64,000 nt of DNA from Arthrobacter sp. SLBN-112 (GTDB lineage Bacteria > Actinomycetota > Actinomycetes > Actinomycetales > Micrococcaceae). Every line of letters begins with the position of its first letter. Positions within the stretch are counted from its first letter, which is position 1. Of the stretch, positions 44,532 to 64,000 are shown piece after piece. The notes beneath the pieces were generated by a model. The model ran no database searches. It saw nothing but the letters and a program-made list of their open reading frames with translations, and was not told where the DNA came from. The stretch covers positions 992,001-1,056,000 of the forward strand of contig NZ_JAUSXY010000001.1 in assembly GCF_030944625.1 (NCBI RefSeq), read 5' to 3'. The position numbers were made by a program, and so were the translations under genes.

Positions 44532-44943
44532 TTTCTAGGTCGCCGCGGGGGAGACAGCCAAGAGCTGGTAACCGCGGGCGGCCAAACCCCCAAAATACAG
44601 ACTAAAATCTGGTAGCTCTTTAGGGCGCTGGAAATTGGTAGGGGAGATCTTCCCGCTGATGGAAATCCTGGAATAAGGATTTGCGTCGGAGTCGAAGATC
44701 AGGTAAGTTTGGAAAGTTGCTCCGGAGCGATCTGCGGCCCTTGGTGGGTTGTGGTGGTGCTGGGTGTGTCTGTTGTTTGAGAACTCAATAGTGTGCCAAG
44801 TTTGTTGATACCAATTGTTTTATTGATTGGTTGTTTTGGCTGTGTCGCCACCCCGTGGTGGCATGGTTTTTACAGCTGGTTTCAAATTTTGTGCAGTCGT
44901 GGTTGCCGTTATTTCCGGTGGTCGTGGTTGTGTCTGTTTTACT
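44532..44943 (+). other. rrn1 leader
   Basis: Untranslated leader from the promoter to 16S. Upstream of 44702 it differs from operon 2; after that it is the same. A TTTGAGAAC boxA-like antitermination element lies at about 44776-44784. A 60-codon open frame (44793-44975) runs into 16S and is not a gene. Confidence 0.7.
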
Positions 44944-50091
<5,148 letters not shown>

Positions 50092-50255
50092 CACACAGAA
50101 AAACATTCTGCTTGCGTCCACTATGTGGTTCCCAACCAACAACCCCCACCCGGGGTTTCATGGTCCAGGAACCAAACACAACTGAATAACAACACCACAA
50201 TGTTGTAACCACAGTTTTCCCACACCACCCCAGGGGTTGGTGACGGGTACAAGGG

Positions 50256-50372
50256 TTACGGCGGTCATAGCGTGGGGGAAACGCCCGGTCCCATTCCGAA
50301 CCCGGAAGCTAAGACCCACAGCGCCGATGGTACTGCACCCGGGAGGGTGTGGGAGAGTAGGACACCGCCGGA
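50256..50372 (+). rRNA. rrf: 5S ribosomal RNA, copy 1
   Basis: About 117 bases, from TTACGGCGGTCATAGC to CACCGCCGGA, with complementary ends and the CCCATTCCGAACCCGGAAG loop. Confidence 0.95.
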
Positions 50373-50384
50373 CACACATTGGTC

Positions 50385-50419
50385 GAGGCCCCAACCACAC
50401 GGTTGGGGCCTCCCACATT
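50385..50419 (+). terminator. rrn1 terminator
   Basis: GAGGCCCCAACC/GGTTGGGGCCTC (50385-50396, 50401-50412), 4-base loop, then CCACATTT. Confidence 0.85.
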
Positions 50420-50446
50420 TAAAACAACCACCTAGACTTACGGTCT

Positions 50447-51454
50447 ATGACCCCCCGAAGCACAAGCCGGAACGGCAAGCGGGCCACCATCCTGGATGTC
50501 GCCGCAGCCGCCGGAGTCTCCCGGCAGACCGTAACCCGGGCCATGAACGATATGGCCGGCATCAGCCCCGATACCCGTGAGCGCGTCCAAAAGATTGCCG
50601 CAGAGCTGGGCTACACCCCCAGCCGTTTCGCCAAGGGACTGGTCCAGGGAGCCAGGGTTTCTGTGGGCCTCGCCATCCCGGACCTGACCAACCCCTACTT
50701 CCCGGCCTTTGCGTCCAGCGTGGTTGAGGCGGCTACCGGGCGCGGCTGGAATGTGGTGGTTGATGATTACGGTCACGGCACCGGCAGCGCCGCGGACGCC
50801 GCCGCCAGGCTCGCACCGCAGGTGGACGCATTGATCGGCTACCTGGCGCCCCACGCGGACGAGGCGCAGGCGCTCATGGGCCGCCGGCCCGTCGTCGCCC
50901 TTGACTCGCCAGGCGCGGGAACCGCCGGCGGCATCTCGTTCGACTACCACCACGCGGCGCGGCTGGCCCTCGCCCACCTCGCCTCCAGGGGCTGCGCGAA
51001 CATTGCCTTCCTTGACTCGGACCAAGGCGGGCCTGCCGGCAGCCGGAGCGCTGCGGCGGCCGCGGTGGCCCAGGAAACTGGAGTACAGCTCACCCGGTTC
51101 CGGGCGGCACCCTCTGTTGCCGCGGCCAAGGCCGCCGTGGCCCTCCTGACCGCGGGTGGGCGGCCCGTGGATGGGATCCTTGCCTTCAATGACCTGATGG
51201 CCGCCGGTGCGTTGAAAGCGTTGCAGGCGTCCGGCATAGCTGTCCCTGGTGACTGCGCCGTCATCGGTATGGACGGGATACCGCTCGGAGAGCTGCTCAC
51301 GCCGGAGTTGACCACCCTTGCCCTTGACCTGCGCGCGGTGGGCCGCGCCGCCGTCGGCCTCCTGGAAGGCCTCCTCGCAGGCTCGCTCGCGGAAGGCGGC
51401 ACCGAGACTCACCTGATCCTTCGGCACCAGCTGATTCTCCGCCAATCCGCCTAA
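50447..51454 (+). CDS. LacI-family repressor
   Basis: 335 residues. N-terminal LacI helix-turn-helix (I-L-D-V-A-A-A-A-G-V-S-R-Q-T-V-T-R-A) with hinge helix, then a periplasmic-binding-like sugar domain (D-L-T-N-P-Y-F, G-C-A-N-I-A-F-L, F-N-D-L-M-A-A-G). It lies 28 bases after the rrn1 terminator; TAGACT eight bases before ATG suggests its own near-leaderless promoter. It probably represses the beta-galactosidase gene through the palindrome at 51501-51514, with a galactoside as inducer. Confidence 0.92.
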   Translation: MTPRSTSRNGKRATILDVAAAAGVSRQTVTRAMNDMAGISPDTRERVQKIAAELGYTPSRFAKGLVQGARVSVGLAIPDLTNPYFPAFASSVVEAATGRGWNVVVDDYGHGTGSAADAAARLAPQVDALIGYLAPHADEAQALMGRRPVVALDSPGAGTAGGISFDYHHAARLALAHLASRGCANIAFLDSDQGGPAGSRSAAAAAVAQETGVQLTRFRAAPSVAAAKAAVALLTAGGRPVDGILAFNDLMAAGALKALQASGIAVPGDCAVIGMDGIPLGELLTPELTTLALDLRAVGRAAVGLLEGLLAGSLAEGGTETHLILRHQLILRQSA

Positions 51455-51477
51455 GCCCTACTCAAAAACGAAGGTAA

Positions 51478-54582
<3,105 letters not shown>

Positions 54583-54738
54583 AGCCGCTGCGGAATGTGA
54601 GTCACCCAACATAGACCCCAGACCCGCCGCAAGTGGGGTGGGAGCCTGGCATGCGCCGCTGGAAACCGCGGAAATGCGCGGTTTCCAGCGGCGTGCGGAG
54701 CTCGTAATCTCTGATTTGCGGCGGGGTTGGTGGGCGTG
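54583..54738. other. lacZ-rrn2 spacer before the rrn2 -10 box
   Basis: Holds the lacZ terminator hairpin (54654-54693) and the rrn2 -35 box. No gene seen. Confidence 0.6.
54654..54693 (+). terminator. Terminator hairpin after lacZ
   Basis: Perfect 17-bp arms (54654-54670, 54677-54693) with a 6-base loop GAAATG; no T-run. It separates lacZ from the rrn2 promoter 22 bases later. Confidence 0.75.
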
Positions 54739-54744
54739 TATTGT
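54716..54744 (+). promoter_or_regulatory. rrn operon 2 promoter
   Basis: TTGCGG (54716-54721), 17 bases, TATTGT (54739-54744), as in operon 1. Confidence 0.7.
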
Positions 54745-55144
54745 TTTCTGAGTCGCCGCCGCTGATGCGGAAAGATAGCGGCCAAACCCCTTCTGAATGG
54801 CCTGAAAATGGTGCGGTATGTTGCGCGCTGAGTAGGGTGGGGGTCCTGTTTGTGGAGTTGCGGGTTCGCGGTAACGCGGGTTTGCAAAGCTTCATGGGTT
54901 CGGGTAAGTTTGGAAAGTTGCTCCGGAGCGATCTGCGGCCCTTGGTGGGTTGTGGTGGTGCTGGGTGTGTCTGTTGTTTGAGAACTCAATAGTGTGCCAA
55001 GTTTGTTGATACCAATTGTTTTATTGATTGGTTGTTTTGGCTGTGTCGCCACCCCGTGGTGGCATGGTTTTTACAGCTGGTTTCAAATTTTGTGCAGTCG
55101 TGGTTGCCGTTATTTCCGGTGGTCGTGGTTGTGTCTGTTTTACT
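54745..55144 (+). other. rrn2 leader
   Basis: The first 158 bases differ from operon 1 except for short shared stretches such as GCGGCCAAACCCC; from 54903 the leader is the same as in operon 1, including the boxA-like TTTGAGAAC. Confidence 0.7.
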
Positions 55145-60292
<5,148 letters not shown>

Positions 60293-60456
60293 CACACAGA
60301 TACATACAACATCTGCTTGCGTCCACTATGTGGTTCCCAACCAACAACCCCGTCACAGGGGATGGTTGCACGAACCAACAACTGAATAACAACACCACAA
60401 TGTTGTAACCACAGTTTTCCCACACCACCCCCCGGGGTTGGTGACGGGTACAAGGG

Positions 60457-60573
60457 TTACGGCGGTCATAGCGTGGGGGAAACGCCCGGTCCCATTCCGA
60501 ACCCGGAAGCTAAGACCCACAGCGCCGATGGTACTGCACCCGGGAGGGTGTGGGAGAGTAGGACACCGCCGGA
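60457..60573 (+). rRNA. rrf: 5S ribosomal RNA, copy 2
   Basis: Same as copy 1. The 23S-5S spacer in front differs in two short blocks. Confidence 0.95.
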
Positions 60574-60585
60574 CAATCATTGGTC

Positions 60586-60620
60586 GAGGCCCCAACCACA
60601 CGGTTGGGGCCTCCCACATT
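60586..60620 (+). terminator. rrn2 terminator
   Basis: Same GAGGCCCCAACC/GGTTGGGGCCTC hairpin as operon 1 (60586-60597, 60602-60613), then CCACATTT. Confidence 0.85.
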
Positions 60621-60814
60621 TAAAACACCACCAGCCGAACAGGCCCCGTGAAGGGGTGGATTTAGCGTCCGAATTCGGTGATTAACCTCAAAAAGTCGCG
60701 GAAACACGCGGAATTTGCGGATCGGAACGGCCCAAGCTGGTAAGTTTTCGAACAGTGGCTTGCGCGCATGCCGCGTGCAGGCTTCAGAATCAAGAATCGT
60801 CCAGGAGGACATAA

Positions 60815-61102
60815 ATGGCTAAGAACCGTAGTGAACTTGTTGCAGAGGTAGCTGGCAAGGCCGGCACCAGCCAGGCTGCCGTCAACTCCGTCCTCGACGC
60901 TCTGTTCGAGGTTTTCGAGACTTCTGTCGCCGCCGGCGAGAAGATCACCATCCCGGGCTGGCTCGCCGTGGAGCGCACCGACCGTGCAGCACGCACCGGC
61001 CGCAACCCGCAGACCGGCGAAACCATCCAGATCGCAGCAGGCCACAGCGTCAAGCTGACCGCCGGCTCCAAGCTGAAGGCTGCTGTCTCCAGCAAGAAGT
61101 AG
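60815..61102 (+). CDS. hup: HU-family DNA-binding protein
   Basis: 95 residues; start ATG with AGGAGG (60803-60808) upstream. The beta-arm region R-T-G-R-N-P-Q-T-G-E-T-I-Q-I and the C-terminal helix match HU. It bends and compacts DNA as a dimer and lacks the long Lys-rich tail of mycobacterial HupB. A TTGCGG in the 200-base upstream region may be its -35 box. Confidence 0.95.
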   Translation: MAKNRSELVAEVAGKAGTSQAAVNSVLDALFEVFETSVAAGEKITIPGWLAVERTDRAARTGRNPQTGETIQIAAGHSVKLTAGSKLKAAVSSKK

Positions 61103-61139
61103 TAAAGCATCTCCCTGTCCGGCACACAGCCGGCGGGAA

Positions 61140-61177
61140 AAGGAGCGGCAACCCCCTGGGTTGCCGCTCCTTGGCTT
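61140..61177 (+). terminator. Terminator after hup
   Basis: Perfect 15-bp stem (61140-61154, 61158-61172), 3-base loop, then GGCTTT. Confidence 0.85.
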
Positions 61178-61219
61178 TAAGCCGGATTCGCGGCCCGGGC
61201 AGGCGTAGCGGACAATGGA

Positions 61220-63380
61220 ATGGTGTCTTCTGCCGCCAAGCCCCGTTCCACCGCGCCCCAGTCCCAACCTGGCAAGGGAGCCGCGGTCCGGGACGCCGGG
61301 ACCAGGGGGATCCCGTTGCCCTGGCAGCTGGCAGGACTTGCAGCCCTCATCCTTGGGCTCACGGCAGCACTGCTCTTTTCCGGCGCCGCGGCAGCCCGCA
61401 GCGTCGCAGATCCCGGCGCCCTCGTCCGGTGGGGCCTCCCCATCAGTAAAGCCATCCACAACGTGTCCCTGGCGACCGTCGTCGGCGGCCTGATCTTCGC
61501 CGTCGGCATCCTCCCCAAGAACCTCAACGCCCGCACCCGTGACCGGGGAACCTCCCGGGATGCCGGGCCTGAGCACCCTGCCTTCACCCGGGTCCTGGCC
61601 GTAGCAGCCGCCGCGGGCGCGGTGTGGACACTGTCCGCCATCGCCGTCCTGGTACTCACGTACGCCGACGTCGCCGGCCAGGGACTCTCCGGGGACCCCG
61701 CCTTCACCCAGGCCCTGGTGTACTTCATGACGGACATCGAAACGGGCCGGGCGTGGCTCGCCGTCACCATCATCGCCGCCGTGGTGACAACCGCGCTCTT
61801 TGGCGTCAGGTCCCCCGGCGGGCTGTTCCTCACCCTCATCCTGGCCCTCATCGGCCTGGTTCCGGCAGCCCTGATCGGGCACTCTTCAAGCTCCTCGGAC
61901 CACGAAGGGGCAATCAACTCGCTGGGCCTGCACCTGGTGGGCGTGAGCGCCTGGGTTGGCGGCATCATTATCCTGGCAATGCTGTCCGGAATCCTCACCG
62001 GGCCCAAGGCCGGGACGGCAGCAGACATTACCGAACCGACGCTCCGCCGCTTCTCCACGCTGGCGGGCTTCGCGTTCGTGCTGGTTTTCGCCTCCGGCAT
62101 CATCAACGCCAGCATCCGCGTGACCAGCTGGTCAGACCTCTTCGGATCCGCCTACGGCCAACTGATCCTGGCTAAAGCCGCGGGCGCGGTGGTGCTGGGC
62201 GGCATCGGCTTCATGCACCGGCAGTGGGTCATCCCGCAGCTCGGCCGAAAGGGCTCCACCCTGTCCTCCCGACGGGTGCTGTGGCAGCTGATCCTGGCCG
62301 AACTGCTGGTCATGGGAGCCACCTCCGGCATCGCCGTGGCCCTGGGCCGTTCGGCGCCGCCGCAGCCAACCACCCTGGCGCCGGATGCGTCCCCCGCGTT
62401 CATCCTGAGCGGCTACGAGCTTCCCCCCGAGCTCACGCCTGAACGCTGGTTGACCGAGTGGCGCCTGGACTGGCTCTGGGTGGCCGTGGCCCCTCTTCGG
62501 CCTGGTGGCCTACTTCCTGGGCGTGGCAAAGGTTCGCCGCCGCGGCGACAGCTGGCAATGGTTCCGGTCCGTGAACTGGGTCATCGGCATGGTGGTGCTG
62601 ACGTACATAACCTCAGGGCCGCCGTCGGTCTATGGCCGCGTCCTGTTCTCCGCGCACATGGTGGACCACATGGCCCTGACCATGGTGGCGCCGATCTTCC
62701 TGGTGCTGGGTGCGCCGGTGACCCTGGCCCTGCGGGCCCTCCCCGCCCGCGGTGACGGCTCCCGCGGCGCGCGCGAGTGGCTGATGGTCTTTGTGCATTC
62801 GAAGTTCTCGCAGCTGGTGACGCATCCGTTGTTCGCGGCGGCAAACTTCGCCGGCTCGATCGTGCTGTTCTACTACTCGGACCTGTTCGGATACGCGATG
62901 CGCGAGCACGTGGGCCACGAACTGATGAACCTGCACTTCCTGCTCACCGGCTACATTTTCGTGCTGACCATGATCGGCACCGACCCGCTGCCGCGCAGGG
63001 CGCCCTACCCCATGCGGCTGCTCCTGCTCCTGGCGACCATGGGCTTTCACGCCTTCTTCGGCGTCTCCATCATGGGCGGCACAGGCCTGCTGGCGGCGGA
63101 CTACTTCGGCAACCTGGGCCGGGCCTGGGGACCATCCGCCCTCGGTGACCAGCAGGCCGGCGGCGCCGTGGCCTGGGGCATCGGCGAGGTGCCCACGCTC
63201 CTGGTGGCGATCGGCGTCGCCATCATGTGGTCCAGGTCGGACCAGCGGGAGACAAAACGCGTGGACCGCGCGGCGGACAGGAATAACGACGCCGATCTGG
63301 CCGCTTACAACGATATGTTTGCCAAATTGGCTGAACGCGACGCCAAGCTGGCTGACCGCAACAAGCTGGAAGGACGCTGA
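61220..63380 (+). pseudogene. CopD-CtaG fusion membrane protein, frameshifted
   Basis: Upstream frame (from ATG 61220): CopD-like copper-resistance/transport domain with about nine membrane helices (H-x-x-G-V-S-A-W-V-G-G). Downstream frame (to 63380): CtaG-type cytochrome oxidase assembly domain (F-S-A-H-M-V-D-H-M, G-H-E-L-M-N-L-H-F). Micrococcaceae encode these as one protein of about 700 residues. The frame breaks after W-L-W-V-A-V-A at a run of four Cs (62490-62493); three would restore V-A-L-F-G-L-V-A-Y-F. Either a true one-base insertion or a sequencing error. If left broken, CtaG could only be made from a new start near 62505, which lacks a good ribosome site. Confidence 0.85.
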
Positions 63381-64000
63381 TGAGCGAAACCGTACGCACG
63401 CACGCCCGGGTCCGGGCCTCCGAACTGGTGGGCCGCAACTGGTTGAACACCGGCGGCAAGAGCCTGGATCTCGAAGCCCTGCGCGGCAAGATCGTGCTGC
63501 TGGACTTCTGGACCTTCTGCTGCATCAACTGCCTGCACGTCCTGGATGAGCTGCGGCCGCTGGAAGAGCAGTACTCGGATGTCCTGGTCACCGTCGGGGT
63601 CCACTCGCCCAAGTTCGAGCATGAAGCGGATCCGGTGGCGCTGGCCGCCGCCGTGGAGCGGTACGAGATCCACCACCCCGTCCTGGACGATCCCGAGCTG
63701 GACACCTGGAAGGCCTACACCGCCCGCGCCTGGCCCACCCTGGTGGTCATCGACCCCGAGGGCTACATCGTGGCGCACCTGTCCGGCGAGGGCCACGCGG
63801 ACGGGCTGGCGGTGCTGATCCCCGAGCTCATCGCCGAACACGAGGCCAAGGGCACCCTCCACCGGGGTTCCGGCCCCTACGTGGCGCCCGAGGCGACCTC
63901 CGGCACGCTGCGTTTCCCCGGCAAGGCGCTGTTCCTGCCGCCGGGCCGCGGCTCCATGGCCGTGGCGGGAACGTCCGACGCCGGAAGTTCCGCGGGTGCC
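63380..64000 (+). CDS. Thioredoxin-like NHL-repeat protein (NHLRC2-like), partial
   Basis: Start ATG 63380 overlaps the previous stop (TGATG) with GGAAGGAC upstream; the frame stays open to the right edge (207 codons). Thioredoxin fold at about 15-155 with W-T-F-C47-C48-I-N-C51, the C-C-I-N-C active-site form of NHLRC2-type proteins. The NHL beta-propeller would follow beyond the window. It lacks a signal peptide. Probable thiol-redox or scaffold role; position behind CopD-CtaG hints at copper or cytochrome redox work. Confidence 0.85.
   Translation, partial: MSETVRTHARVRASELVGRNWLNTGGKSLDLEALRGKIVLLDFWTFCCINCLHVLDELRPLEEQYSDVLVTVGVHSPKFEHEADPVALAAAVERYEIHHPVLDDPELDTWKAYTARAWPTLVVIDPEGYIVAHLSGEGHADGLAVLIPELIAEHEAKGTLHRGSGPYVAPEATSGTLRFPGKALFLPPGRGSMAVAGTSDAGSSAGA

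Overview
The window is high-GC actinobacterial DNA. The 16S genes read as a member of the Micrococcaceae close to Arthrobacter/Pseudarthrobacter. Supporting signs are the long 101-residue S14, many GTG starts, ATGA/GTGA overlaps inside operons, and frequent leaderless starts (TANNNT box six or seven bases before the start codon). It looks like ordinary chromosome: I see no transposase, integrase, phage gene, CRISPR array or tRNA gene.

Layout. 1-6.2 kb: a WXG100-type protein cut by the left edge, an Lrp/AsnC regulator, glutamyl-Q tRNA(Asp) synthetase, an HD-domain hydrolase, a GNAT-AAA+ fusion protein and L-lactate dehydrogenase. 6.2-13 kb: gamma-glutamyltransferase, then a minus-strand asparagine-use operon (GntR regulator, zinc-type asparaginase, aspartase, AnsP permease). 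13-19.3 kb: DedA, a hipBA pair with two matching palindromic operators, a UDG-like protein, a CtaG-like membrane protein, a GIY-YIG-like protein, an S4-domain protein and a sulfite-oxidase-family enzyme. 19.4-25.8 kb: NmrA and aldo-keto reductases, membrane proteins, a YchJ-like protein and a long acyl-CoA dehydrogenase.

26-32 kb holds a three-gene SMC-like operon matching JetA-JetB-JetC of Wadjet (MksF-MksE-MksB). It ends at a terminator, with no JetD/MksG nuclease anywhere in the window. 32.8-37.9 kb is an iron-siderophore uptake operon (lipoprotein, two permeases, ATPase, siderophore-interacting reductase) behind a DtxR/IdeR-like box. 37.9-43.2 kb has two paralogous SGNH hydrolases around YciI and MarR genes, then a flavinylation cassette (ferric-reductase-like membrane protein, FMN-binding protein, ApbE). 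43.5-44.3 kb is rpmB-rpmG-rpsN in Cys-free forms.

The right third has two nearly identical 16S-23S-5S operons in the same orientation, offset by 10,201 bases. Between them lie only a LacI regulator and a GH2 beta-galactosidase with a perfect operator palindrome. Then come an HU protein, a CopD-CtaG fusion gene broken by one extra C in a C run, and an NHL-type thioredoxin-like protein cut by the right edge.
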